A stretch of 64,000 nucleotides of DNA from Neoarius graeffei (taxonomy: Eukaryota; Chordata; Actinopteri; Siluriformes; Ariidae). How positions within the stretch are numbered: the first letter of the stretch is position 1; each line of letters begins with the position of its first letter. The position numbers were made by a program, and so were the translations under genes. Below the pieces are notes generated by a model. The model was given only the letters and a program-made list of their open reading frames with translations, was not told where the DNA came from and made no database searches. Where the stretch lies: the NCBI RefSeq assembly GCF_027579695.1, contig NC_083592.1:31825461-31889460 (forward strand), written 5' to 3'. Below, piece by piece: positions 23,101 through 36,400 of the stretch.

Positions 23101-26100
23101 CACTGCATCAAGACAGGAGTCATCTTTTGATGACAACTCTTTATCACCATTAAACTTTTGGCCATTTTTCAATTTGTCTAATCTGAAGGACTGAGGGAGT
23201 GTGTCGCTCTTGCCTTTTTTCACTACATGCAGGAAAGCAGCTTTTCCAAGCTTGAGTCTTTGCCTAGCACACAAGACCTCCATCTTCTTTTTCTGGGTCT
23301 CAATAGCACGGCACTTTTCTTTGAGCTGCATGTGCAACAGTACAAGCTCTGAAGCTAGCATACCGCTCTTGTCCTTGCCCTGTTGTGTCGGACTCTGGTC
23401 CCTTTTCATCCGCCATGAGGTGAGGGGAAAAGGGAAGGTCTCTGAACCATCTGGTGTTGTCCTTTGAGAGCTACTGGTGCTGGAGCGAATGTCTTGATTG
23501 CTACCAAACTTCTGCAGTTTTTGCTCTGCAAAGCTGGTCATTCTCACACTGCCACTGGCCACACTACTGACCTGTGACTGAACACTGAGAGCAGGGCTGG
23601 AGCACCTACTTCCTTCATCCTTATCCTCATGCTCCTTCACACTCATGTCCTCTTGAAGCTTTGCAGATTCCTGATCCTCTTCATAAAACTGTCTCTTAGG
23701 TGGATGAAGTTCCTTGGTTAGTTCCGCATCCTGATCTTCAACTGTCTCCACAGTCTCTGTGTTGTTGTCAGGCAGGACACTCCAAGCTTGAACAGGCCTC
23801 TTGTCTTCAGTCATGGACGAATGCAGGTAGAATGCAGGAGACTGTTCAGCAGAAGACCCAACACTGCTAGTGACCGTGGATCTGAGGACATCAGCCTCTC
23901 CTGCAGATGGAGGCACAGATTGATTGGATTTGGGTTCAGAAGCCATCTCAAGATCAGATACTGAGCTGGCATTGAAGATCCGATTAAGGTTGTGTGGAGG
24001 TCTTCGTCTAGCTGAGGCATTGGGACCCTCTCCAGCACCACTTCTCCGTGTTGACCCACGCTGTCGTCCCTCTCCAGATTCTTCCTCTTTATTTAAGCAT
24101 ATAGACTTTTCTTTTGCTGGTTTAAGGACAGCAGGCATCAGCGGTTCTAGGTAGAAACTGGCTGTTCTGGAATCTGCTGGAGATTCCTCGTGTCTGCCCC
24201 ATGTGCTTGTTTTAGCACTAGAGGTAGCACATGGATGTTCTACATTCCCAGAGTTTGACAAAGTAGCCTCATTTTTAGACAATGACTCCTGAATAACGGT
24301 CATCGTATCATCATCATCATCATCATCATCTTCATCCAAGCTAACATTTCCAAGAAGCCCGTGACCATTGATCCGTCGAGGACCACCTGGGCTTGGATGA
24401 CCCTCATGTTTGGGCGTGACAGTAGAGGCCAGGCTGTCCACACTGATGGAGCATGTGAGGCTCGTATTGTCACCTGAGGCCAAGTCTGCATCATTGTCTG
24501 TGGCACAATGAAGAACGTAGCGATTCAGCTGTGATAGTGGCCTGGTCAGGATTACAAGCAAAACAAGTCATATCTTGGTCAAGTGATTAACAGTGTAGAG
24601 TCAAGCATGTTCATTCATGCAAACATCGAAAGACAAAATTAGTTTCTTATACCTCTGTCTTTTTTCTGACCAGGCCACAGACCCACGAGAATGACTTGCC
24701 TGAGTCAGCGAATTAGAACGATTTCTACAGCCTGTTGGGGGGGGGGGGGGGGGGGGGGGACACATACACACCCATATTTAACAAAGCCACTGTGGAAAAA
24801 AAAAAATTAAAAGCCTCAAAAAATGCTGTAAATTTTTACTGTCCTACCTGATGCATCCTCTCCCTGCTGAGATTTTTGCTGTCTCTGTCTCAGTGGTAAA
24901 AGTGGATGTGAGGGGCTAAAAGTAGAATTCCCCTTATTACTGAAACAGAATATGTCAGCAAAAAAAAAAAAATTTAGGGCAAAGGACATCCAACATCTTA
25001 TCTTAACTGACTCTCTCTCGTGGCTGGACAAATATAGACAACTAGTTTTTCATCTGCTGAGGGGACAATTGCTCCCAAGAGAGGTACAAGACAATCATTC
25101 CTAGTGCGAGTACACTCTAAACGACACCAAAACACTCCACTGCCACAATTAACTTCATGCCTTTTTTTTTTTAAATTAATAAACCACCCATTTGCCAATG
25201 ATCTGAAGTAGTGAGTTCAGACAGCGATGAATATGGCGGTTACATAATCGATGAATGTGCCTCCCCCCCAAATTTCATGCCTTTTCTGGTGGGATTTTTT
25301 TTATTGACACTGCTCATAATCTGTTTTGATAACATTAATTTCCCATGTCTAAACATGCTCCATACATAAATTAATGCATGTAGCTTAATCTCTGGCTCAA
25401 ATATGGATATATTCAACCTACGCACACTCCAGACAGGTGCGCCCATGGCACTGTGTCTGCAGCGTGCTTTTGTTTTGATAGCTCAAGGGCTTCCCCCAAA
25501 ACAGTCATTCCTCATTGGCTTAGAAAAATAAATTTTGGCATGTGACTAGAGATACCCTAGTGCATTGTGGAATGTGTGCATATGCAGATTTCAAACCATA
25601 TATACACTACAGCTTGTTCAATATTCAAACCATACAGTTGAACAGTCAGTGAGTCTTGCAAATTTGTCACAAATTTTCAGGCAAGTTGTGCGATCTGCAA
25701 AAAAGGATATGTAGCGAGACAGATTGATCTCTTGTGCCCAATATGGTGCTTTCATTTTGATTATTTAAGCTGACAAACAAGGTGTTTTGCAGTTTCCGAA
25801 CACCAGCATCACTCGTTTCAGAACCTTTCAAAACTCACTGGCAAATGAGGAGATCTGTTTACATTATTTAGGCCTAATTAAGGCATGTCTGCAAATTAGC
25901 CTGTATATGCAAATTAGGTGGCTGAGACAGTAAAGATTTATGGCCAACAGAAATTTCCAGATATTATTCAAGCAATAAAATACAAAGATAACCTATAGAT
26001 ATTACCATATATCCTCAAACTGTATGCAAATTAATCATTTTAAGCCAATTATCATAATTATGCACAGAAGTAAAAAAACAACAACTACAAAAAACGTGGA

Positions 26101-27439
26101 TTCTGCAGAGAAAAACGATGTAGCGTAGAACAATGTCAAGTTTGCCAATTTAATAACAAATACGCAGGATTCGCACTTTACCATTGTTCCTTACGAATTG
26201 CCTGTTTTATACAGGCCCATTTCTCTGAAAAGAGCAACATTCGAGACCTAAAAATATCCATAAAAACTGAGCCACTGGACCAGTTTCCCTTTTTTTTTTT
26301 AATTAAATCAGGATATTTGAAAGATGAATAATTTATCAGTTTTACATCTCTTGGCCATATTTGTCTGAACTCCATACCCTATGCACAAACATACAAGAAC
26401 ATAACCAATCCTTCAGTTATGCATGACTTAACCTCTTACGTACTCCCCTACCCATCACATATTTTCTTATGTTATCATAACTGAACTTATGTACATGCGA
26501 TTCATTTACTGAGACACTGCACAAAGAGCAAGTTCTGACTAAAATTTGCATGTTTCAGACTATATGGTACATGTAATCCAGCCCAAGATTTATGCACATA
26601 CAAGGAGTGGCAATTAATGACTGAAAGATCAAGAGTTATGTCAGGATGGAAAAAATACCTGGTATTAACAGGTTACCCAAGCTTTTAAATCACTTGTTTA
26701 ACCAGTGTACATTTATAACAAGTCTTAAATTATGTCAGTGTTGGCACTTATTGACCTAAAGACAAGAAACAAAGAAGTTATTCTGCTTCCCCCCAAAAAA
26801 GAATTAGTTGGAGGCCCATCTCACATGTCCTACATTCAGACAAAAGTTTTTATATTTAAATATTATACACAAACATTAAAAAGGTGGATAAAAGTGACAA
26901 ATGATTGATTGACTACACACACAATCTGATCACAGGAGCCTAACATGTCCAGATGAAAGACACGAGATTTCAAGACTTACGAAGGATCAGATTCCTCAGT
27001 GTGCAGGAAGTACCTGTTACACACTTCAGGGTTGTTTGGGACATGATGAGCTGAATCTGCCATTCCAGGGGAGACCAGGAAGCTTCGTTTGGTAGCATTG
27101 GAGATGGGCACGGAGGGCCGGGAGCTTTTTGACTGAGTCACTGCTCTTGCTATAAAGAAATGTACAAGATACAGAGGAAAAACTAAGCATTTTAAATCTA
27201 CTAATCAAACTAAGTTAAATCACCATCTCTCAGGATCAATAAAATAAACACACTGCACAGAAACAATGGGTGACTGCATAGGGAAAATAAAAATAATGCA
27301 TTTCTCACCATCCTTCAATTCCTGCACGTCCCTTGGGTGGACAAACTCTGGCTTCACAATCTCAAACCACCAAAAAAGTTCAGCGATGAATGCCATGACA
27401 TTGTGCTGAAAAATCGGGGGGAAGGAAAAACAAAACACA

Positions 27440-27487
<48 letters not shown>

Positions 27488-30400
27488 ATAAGCAGCACAA
27501 ATGGGGCTATAGAAAAAAATAGAAAGAAAAACATGATGGAGCAAGTCAAATAGTCAATCAATAAAAAAAAAGAAAACCAATACATTTCTTACTTTGAGCA
27601 CCACAGGTGAATACAGCATGTCTTCTAGTGTTAAATAGAAGCTTTTATTTAGGTACTCGTTGGCAAACTCCTTCAATAGCTGGATATTATACAGGCTGTC
27701 TGCTATTGAGGTGACTTCCTTCAAGCAAATATCTATGACAAAAGATAAGGTTATCAAACTGATGCTGATGTAGTTAGCGTCATTGTCAAATCACACTTGC
27801 CAGCACTTGTACCCTCACTGGCCACATTGTTAGGAACACCTTTACACCTGCATAAAAATCATACAGATACATGCCAAGAGCTTCAGCTAATGTTCACAAC
27901 CAACATCAGAATGGGGGGGTATATATAATCAAAGCCACACAGGTGACATTGGGGAAAAAAGTGACCTGGTTTTCCCCAATCTTCAGTCCAGTTTAGGCAA
28001 GCTCAAGACCAGTGTAGCCTCAGTTCTTGGTAGATAGGTGTGGAACGCAATGTGTTCTTTTGCTGTTGCAGGCCATCTGCCTGAAGGTTTAGCATGTTGT
28101 GCATTATGACACTTTTTTTTGTTCACCACAGTTGTAAAGAAAGTTTGAGTTACTGTAGACTTCCTGTATGTGAAAATCCCAGGAAATCAGCAATTTCTTG
28201 AAGTACTCAAAACCAGCGTGGCACCAACCACCATACTATGGTCAAAGTCACTGAGATTACATTTTCCCCCCAGTTCTGATGTTTGATATGAACACTAACA
28301 TAAGCTTTTAAAATATGCCCTAATTTTATGCACTGCACTACAGCCACATGACTGACTGGACAACTGCGCAAATGAGCAAGACGGAAGGTGTTCATCTTGT
28401 AATGCCCAGTAAGTGTATAATTGGTCAATATTTGCTACAAAAGACTAAACATCCCCAGACAAAAGTATCTAGAGGAAAAAAAAATTAAAAATAATAACCC
28501 TTCACATGAAAAGGCTACAATAAAACTAAATGTAGTCTGCATCATGGAGAAGTATAAATCTATTTAGAGAGTGTACCATCAAGCTTCATAAGGTCTGGGC
28601 AGTAGTAGTGAACCACAGTCAGTAGGGCAGCACCATCACATACATCCATCATCAGATCCTCCAGCAGGGGAAAGTGGGGAAGCTGACGGCCTGAGGCATG
28701 TTCTCGCCTATAGCGCACCTGAACAGGTAAGAGAAGAGACTGGAACAGGGCAGCTTGGCCACCAAGCTCTGACTGAACTTAAACTAATTTCAATTAACAA
28801 TGGATATCACAAGAATCTTTCATATACTGCCATACAAATCTTTTAAAAAGAACAGCACCTTTAATTAAACTCTTAATAAATAGAAATTTTATTCACAACA
28901 GGTATCAACTTGGCTGCATAGCTGTAACAGAACTTAGCTTGTATGGAGTCTATACCCCTTAGTAAGTTATATATAAATTGTATTTATTATATAGTCCCCT
29001 CAAAAAATATTGTAATAGCAAGTTCAGTAATTTGCTTTTTTTTTTGTTAAATACTCAAGACATTTGAGTGAGAGAACAAAAGAGATGATAGACCAGCTGT
29101 CATTTCCCAATAATTACATGTAGATGTGTTAAACGATTTAGAACATGACACCTTTTGTTTGAGACCACCCATTGTTTAAATGATCAAAAATTATTGGAAA
29201 AATGTGACTCTTGTTGGCCAGGTGTGCCCTGTTAGATTGACTGCTCAAAATACATAGCTCTGAAATGTCTACTCTTGGACTGAGCCCTGGATTTCACCTG
29301 TGAAGACTGCATTTCTTATTAAAAGGGATAAACCAACATGAAAAACAGAAAGCTGTCGATGGGACAAAAGCAAGCCATTTGGGGTGGGGTGGGATCTCCA
29401 AGACATTGCACAAGCATTGGGTACAGCCAAGACAATAATCTGGAATGTCCTGACAAAGAAAGAAAGAAACCACTGATGTACTCACAACCAGACACTGAAC
29501 TGGCCAGCCAAGGAAAATAGCAGCAGCTGATAACCTCCACAGGACAGGTGTGAAGATATCACAACTTACCAATAAAAGACAACCGAGAGCAGAATTACAG
29601 AGACCAAACCACAAGATCCAAACCACTCATCAGCAGTAACAATTGGAAGACCAGATTGGAATTCACAAAGAAAGAAAAGCAGGTGGTTTTAGACTGGCCA
29701 AGTCAATCACCAGTGTCACGGCCCTCTGGGCTTCGCCCCCTTTTCCCCAAGCCATGTCGTGTTTTCTTGTTGATTCCCTGCAGGTGCGCTACTAATGGGG
29801 AGGAGGCAATCAGCCCAATTGGGTGCACGGGGCACGCGGGTGTATCCAGACTATCAGCGCGGCTACTCTTCTCGTCTACGGGGGGATGCGGTGGCAGACA
29901 CACTTGCTCGAGAACGTCGGTGCTAGACTGTTTGGACAAGGCCTGTCACTTTGGCTCCACATTTTTCTGAAAGACTTTTCAGGATGGACTTCAGTCTTGA
30001 ATTTTGTACTGTTGCTTTTTTGTTAAATAATGTTTGGTGAAACTCTGCTGTGCCACCTCCCCTTTAATAGGTTATACTCACTTGTGAGCATAACAACTGG
30101 GGGCTCGTTAAAACTAGACATTTTTGTAGCCTTATTAAATTAGATTTGTAAACTTTTTGCAACTGGCATTTATAGCTCCACTCTTTGGTTTGAATTTGGA
30201 GTGCCGCATCATCAGGAAAACTTGTGTTGGTGTTTTTCAGGATTTTTGATAAGTGCTTCACACTTTTTGCAGGGAGGGCAAAATGAGTGAGCATTTGGGA
30301 ATCGAGTAAATTGTAATTGAAGGTTTGTTGGCATTTGGCCTAATTATTTGCCGTGGGGCTGAATTAAATGTGGTAGCAAGAACATTTTTCAGTTTGTGCT

Positions 30401-33400
30401 TCTTTGTTTATAAAAAGTTTAAAAAAAAACAAAACAACTTTCTTCAACTGTAAACTCAAACTGTAAATATTGATCAGTGCCTGTTTTCTGGACTTGATTG
30501 TCTTTTCCCCAGGTAGGCAAAGAACACAGTTTTTTGTTTTAGTTTATTATTTTTGGATGGTACAAGGTTTAGCAGTAGTTGTGTTGAAGGCACGTCCGAA
30601 GTTTGGGAAACCGCTCAACAACTGGCAGTTTTTTCCAGCTTACGGGTTATAGTGCATAATTAACCGGCCTCAACCAGTCTGAAGTCTTGGGTCTACTTTA
30701 CTTAGTGGAGGATTGGCATTAGTCAGGGTTGGGGAATTTTTGTATGGCTAATAGGCACCGACAGATTATTGCATCTGTGTGCACAGACTCTTAAAATCAT
30801 TTGCGAGGTTGAATTTTTAAGTTTCCATTGTTACATTACTGTGGCTGAAAAATGGCAACCCAGCCTGTTCAGGAGTTCATTCAGACTCTGACTGATGAGC
30901 TTCTGGATGTACTAATGAAAGAACAGTTGTTAAAAGTTGCTGCGCATTATAAAATTGAAGTATCTGTGCTACAAAAACGTTTGAAAGAAGGCGTTAAAAG
31001 TACTTTTAGGTCTTCCTTGAGTGACTAGGGGGTGCTGCCACCTCAGGCACCTACTCCTGAGTCACCACCTGTTCTGAGCGGCCTCACATTTGAGCAACAA
31101 AGAATTGCTCTTAATCCAACGCAAAACAGAAATTGGGGGGAAAAGACATCTTGAATGCAAAAGAGAAATTGAAAAAAGCGCATCAAATAAACAAGAAACT
31201 GAGGATAGTAGGCAGAATTTTGAAACACACCACCTGGAAATTGAACAACGCCTAGAACTGATCAAGGAGGCAAATTCTCTGTGCCATTTGGCTCCGATAT
31301 GTCTTCTCCTCCCAAATTAACCACTGGACACCACTTGCGTTTAGTTTCACCTTTTAGCGAGTCTGATGTGGATACCTTTTTCAATTTGAGAGTCAGATGC
31401 CCATGCCTGGACAGATGTTGAACAGACATTGCTCCTTCAGTGTGTGCCAACTGGCAAGGCACAAGCAGCTTATTCTTCATCATCAGTGGCAGGGAGTCAG
31501 GTGTATGAACACGTTAAGTCGGTCATACTAAAGATTTATGACTGGGTCCCAAAGGCTTACCGCCAGTCTTTTCGGAACTTGCGGAGAAACCCTAAATCAG
31601 ACGCACGTCAAGTTTGTTAGGAGACCTGACCCTACAGTTCAACTGTTGGTGTGCATCTGAAAAAGTTCAAACATCAGACAATTTGAATAACTTCGTTCTA
31701 TTAGAATATAAAAACATGCTTCCCAAAAGTGTTGCGTCCCCCCCCCATGCTCAAGTATAGAATATCCCGCAACATCAAGAGAGGCATGTGGGCAAAGGAC
31801 AGTCACCTAGTTTTGACCTGACCTGTAATTACCGTCTAGGAAAAGGCCACTGGAAATCAGATTGCCCCATCTTTAAAGCAAAGAATACTGGCACCAAGCT
31901 CCATAGATCTTCTGTGAAACCCATGGTCCTGGCTGCTCCAGTGTCAGCATCTGCTGGGTTAGTCATTCCCCTTGAAACTCTTACGTTAACCTCTGCAGGT
32001 GTGACCGACTAATAAGGTGATGTTCAAGTCAATCATTTCTGAGGGTTGTGTGTTGCCTACTGGCAGTGATCAGAAAGTGCCCATGAAAATTTTAAGGGAC
32101 ACTGGGGTGTCCAAGTCATTCATTTTAGAGTTGGTGTTGCCCTTTTCACCCGAATCACACACAGGAAATTTGTTACCGACTCATGGAATCAAATTGAACA
32201 CACTGCCCGTGCCACTGCACAAGGGGACACTTGTGAGATCTTGTGCAGGGGGACATGGAGCTTGGAGTGTGGCCTGCTCTACCGGTTGACGGGGTCACTA
32301 ATTTTAATGGTTACTGATGTGCCTCCCTTCAATAGTGGCACCGAGAGTGCACAGCAGTACCCCAAGGTTTTTATTGCATGTGCTGTAACTCGCTCTGCCA
32401 GTAAAAAGGTGGAACCTGCACAAGTAGAACAAAAAAGTTTGATGAGTTTTGTCGCTGGCCGATTACCTGCTACTTGTCCCTCGTGGTGAACTATCAAAAG
32501 AACAGAAAAGTGCTGAGAAACTCAAGTAATTGTTTGAACAAGTTCTTGCTGACAATAAAATTTGGAATAGGAGCTATTACCTAAAAGATGATGTACTGTT
32601 ATGAAAATGGTCACCATACGCCAGCTGTTTTGAGGGTGATGCAATAGTCCAGGTGGCGGTGCCCATGAAGTTGCGTTTGCTAATTCTCCAGACTGCCCAT
32701 GACAAACTTGCCGGTCATGAAGGTGTAAAAGAAGACTTATGATTGAAACCTTAGATATTTTTACTGGCCACAAATCAAGTGGGATGTTGCCAGTTTTGTT
32801 AAAACGTGCAAGACATGCCAGCTGACGGGCAAGCCAAATCTGGCCCTAAAACCTGCCCCACTATATCCCATTCCATCTGTGTGCCAACCACTTGAGCACC
32901 TAATATTTGACTGCATCAGTTCTCTTCCGTGCTCAAAGTCTGGTAGTGAGTACCTGCTCACCATAATGCATCAGGTTACTCATTACCCGGCAACTTATCC
33001 TCCGAGGTCGATGAAGACAAACTCAATAGTAAAAGCCTTAAATCTACCTTCATTTCTATTTTGGGTTTGCCAAAAATCATTCAGTTGGACTAGGGAGTAA
33101 TTTTACTTCCGCAAATGTTTTCTGAAGTGTTATGCCAGGTGGGAATCTGGCAAAACCTGGTAACTGCACACCACCCTCACAGCCAAGGAGCTCTTGAGCA
33201 GTTCCATTCCACAGCGAAATTGCTGCTTAGAGCCTATTGTGTCGAGTTGGATCATGACTGGGAAGAGGGCCTTGCCCTGGCTGATGCTGGCAACCAGGGA
33301 GATTACTCAAGAAAGTACCGGTTTCAGTCCAAATGATTGTTTTCACACATCGGGTGCGTGGGCTGTTATCTGTCATCCATGATCAGTGGACTGACTCTAA

Positions 33401-36400
33401 ACCACCAAGCAACTACTGATTACACTCTGGGGTTCCGCTGTCATCTCTCCTCTGCCTGGAGAATGGCTAGGAAACAACTGACAGAATCTCAAAAGATGAA
33501 AACTGATCGTCATGCTGAGCGGCGTACATTTAGTGTTGATCAAGTTGTTGTGCTGCTCCCTGTAATTGGCTCACCATTCCAGGCCAAAAATACTGGACCT
33601 TATGGTCCTGCATTGTGGCCCAAATGACAACTGCATGATTTCGACTCCGAATTGGAGAAAGAAATTGCAAGTGTATCACGTCAATCTATGAAAACCATTT
33701 TCCAGTCGCAATAGCAGAACGCAAGCTTCACCACCTAGTAGACCTGTGGTGCTAGCGGACAGCTCTAAGGTGGCATCAGAAGATGGTGAACTAAGGGCGC
33801 CAGATGATGGGGTGTTGCAGGGCCATTTAAGAAATTCAGAAAGCTTGCAAAATGTGTCTTTAAATTTTTGGACACTTGAGCCCAGCTCAACGCAATGAGC
33901 TGATTACACTTATGAGATTTCCCGACCTTGTTTTCGGACAGACCAACACAAACGTGCTACAGCAGGACATTGACACTGAAAATGCTGAGCCCATTCGCCA
34001 GCATTTCCATCATGTTCTGTTTGAAAAGAAAGAAATTCTGGAACAAGAGTTCCAGTATCTCCTAACTCACAATCTGGCCGAGCCCTCCTCCTCTAGCTAG
34101 TAATCACCCTGCCTCTTGGGTTTTTAAATAAGTGTTTAGTTTCTGTACTGATTACAGAAAACTTGATTTAGTAATGAAGCCTGACTCATTCCCTCTACCA
34201 AGAACAGAGGACTGTGCTGACCACGTAGGGGCAGCGAAATTCATAATGAAACTAGACTTGCTCAAAGGATACTGGCAGGTACCGTTGGAGCATGCACAAG
34301 AAGTTTCAGCTTTTATTATGCCGAATGGGTTATTTTCTTACTGCATCATGAGTTTCAGTTTGATAAACGCCCCTTCGACATTCCAGAGATTAATGAATCG
34401 AGTAGTTGTGGGACTGAGTGGGGTTGCAGTTTATCTAGATGACGTGGTAGTAGTCAGTGAAAGTTGGGAACAACATCTGGCACGCTTACACCACCTCCTT
34501 GCTTGCCTCACCCAGGTGTATCTCACGGTCAAAACTAGCAACGTGAGAGTTCGCTGGAGCAACGGTGACGTACCTAGGCAAGGTAGTATGGCAGGAGCAT
34601 GTATGCCTTATCTGTGCCAAAGTAACAGTAATTGAGGGAGTTTCCCCATTCCAACCACTTAAAAAAACAAACAAAACGATGCATTCTCAGCAAGGTTGGT
34701 TATTACTGTTTTTGCAAAAACTTTTCTTCTGTTGTAGCCCTGTTAATGGATCTGCTAAAGTCCAAAACCTTATTTGCCTGGACTGAGGCTTGTCAAAAAG
34801 CATTCGAGGGCATTAAAGTCCTCTGCACCTGTCTTAATGGCTCTCCAGCTGGAAAAGCCATTTAAGATCCAAGTAGCTGCCAGCAAGGGCAGTGCTATTA
34901 CAAGACAATGATACGGGTGTTGTGCGCCCAGTTTGTCCCCCCCGCACAAATTCACAAACTATTAGTTGAATTACTCAGCTATTGAAAAAGAGACACTTGC
35001 CCTAGTGTGGGCACGCTAACATTTAAGTGTACGTAGGAAGTGGTGGTTCACCTCGTCCTATACAATGATCATAACCCCCCTCACCTTCCTGCATTCACTG
35101 CAAAACCCAAAACAACAACTGAGAAGATGGAGTCCTTTCCTCCAGTCACTTAGAACATTGGACACATCAAGGGCTCAGAAAACGTAGTGGCCGATGCGTT
35201 GTCCAAGGCGCCTGCGTGTTAATTTTTAAAGGTTTGTATAGAAAATTCAGGTTTGCATTTCTCTTCCTCTTGTCCCTGCAACAAGCTTCCCGGTTGCTGT
35301 TGTCATGGTGAGGTGGAAGTTCTTTTTATGCAATTTTGTTTTGTAAACGTAACTAAATATTTCAGCTGAAATTTGGAATGCGTCTGCGACATGAAATTAG
35401 GAAACTACTTGGTTTCCTGCTCTTAAGGGGGAGGATGTCATGGCCCTCTGGGCTTTGCCCCCTTTTCCCCAAGCCATGTTTTCTTGTTGATTCCCTGCAG
35501 GTGCGCTGCTGATGGGAAGGAGGCAATCGGCCCAATTGTGTGCACCAGGCGCACAGGTGTATCCAGACTTTATCAGCATGGCTACTCCTCTCATCTATGG
35601 GAGGGATGCAGTGGCAGACACTTGCTCGAGAATGTCAGTGTTGCACTGTTGGAGAAAGGCCCCTCACTTTGGCTCCACGTTTTTCTGAAAGATTTTTTGG
35701 GATGGACTTCGGTCTTGAATTTTGGACTGTTGCTCTTTTGTTAAACATTGTTTGGTGAAACTCTGCTGCACTGCCTCCCCTTTCATAGGTTATACCGACT
35801 TGTGAGCATAACACCAGACCTTAACCCACTTGAGCATGCATTTCACCTCCTGAAAAAGAGAATGAAGGGAGAAACACCCCCAAAACAAACAACTGAAAGA
35901 AGCTGTGGCCTGGAAAAGCATCATAAAAGGAGAAAGCAACAGTCTGATGTTCGTGGGTCTCTGGCTTGGTACAGTTACTGCAAGCAAGAAATATGCATCC
36001 AAATATTCTTTAAGACTATTTGGGTCACATAAAAATACTTTTGCTCACATAAAAATTGGGTGGTCTGCCACCACAGGTGCCATGTTCTAAGTTGAACATA
36101 TTTTGATGTAAATATCAGAAAATTAAAACTGAAATTCTGACCCATCATACCCATGTATATTTACGTATACACAAATACACTGGGTTTGTATGCATCAAGC
36201 AGTCTAGCTGATTTAAAGTGGCGAAAAAGCAAAGCTTGGGGCACCTTTTGGACCCGTGAAAGGTTCTGGAAATCAACAGCTGACATCAAGCCATTTTACA
36301 GTGTCCATTCTTAGTGTGTTACTCTATGGCTGTGACACATGGCTTTTGACAAATAACCTGCATGAAATTCTGTCTCTCAAAGATGATGCCTCCAAATCAT

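Larger units (their letters stand above)
29714..35813 (+). mobile_element. LTR retrotransposon, Ty3/gypsy class with Gmr1-like gene order
   Basis: Two LTRs (29714-30095 and 35436-35813), TG...CA type, begin tgtcayggccctctgggctt and end gcataaca. CCAG flanks both ends (29710-29713 and 35814-35817), a 4-bp duplication in the Tc1 host. A tRNA-Pro-like primer site (tgggggctcgt) follows the left LTR and a purine tract (aagggggagga) precedes the right one. Domain order is gag, zinc knuckle, protease, integrase, reverse transcriptase, RNase H. Putting integrase before RT is unlike ordinary gypsy. Many stops and frameshifts: inactive. Confidence 0.92.

Noticed and set aside
24300..24506. Poly-Met frame on the minus strand
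   Set aside because: It is a shadow of the poly-Asp codons of the camsap1 central exon.
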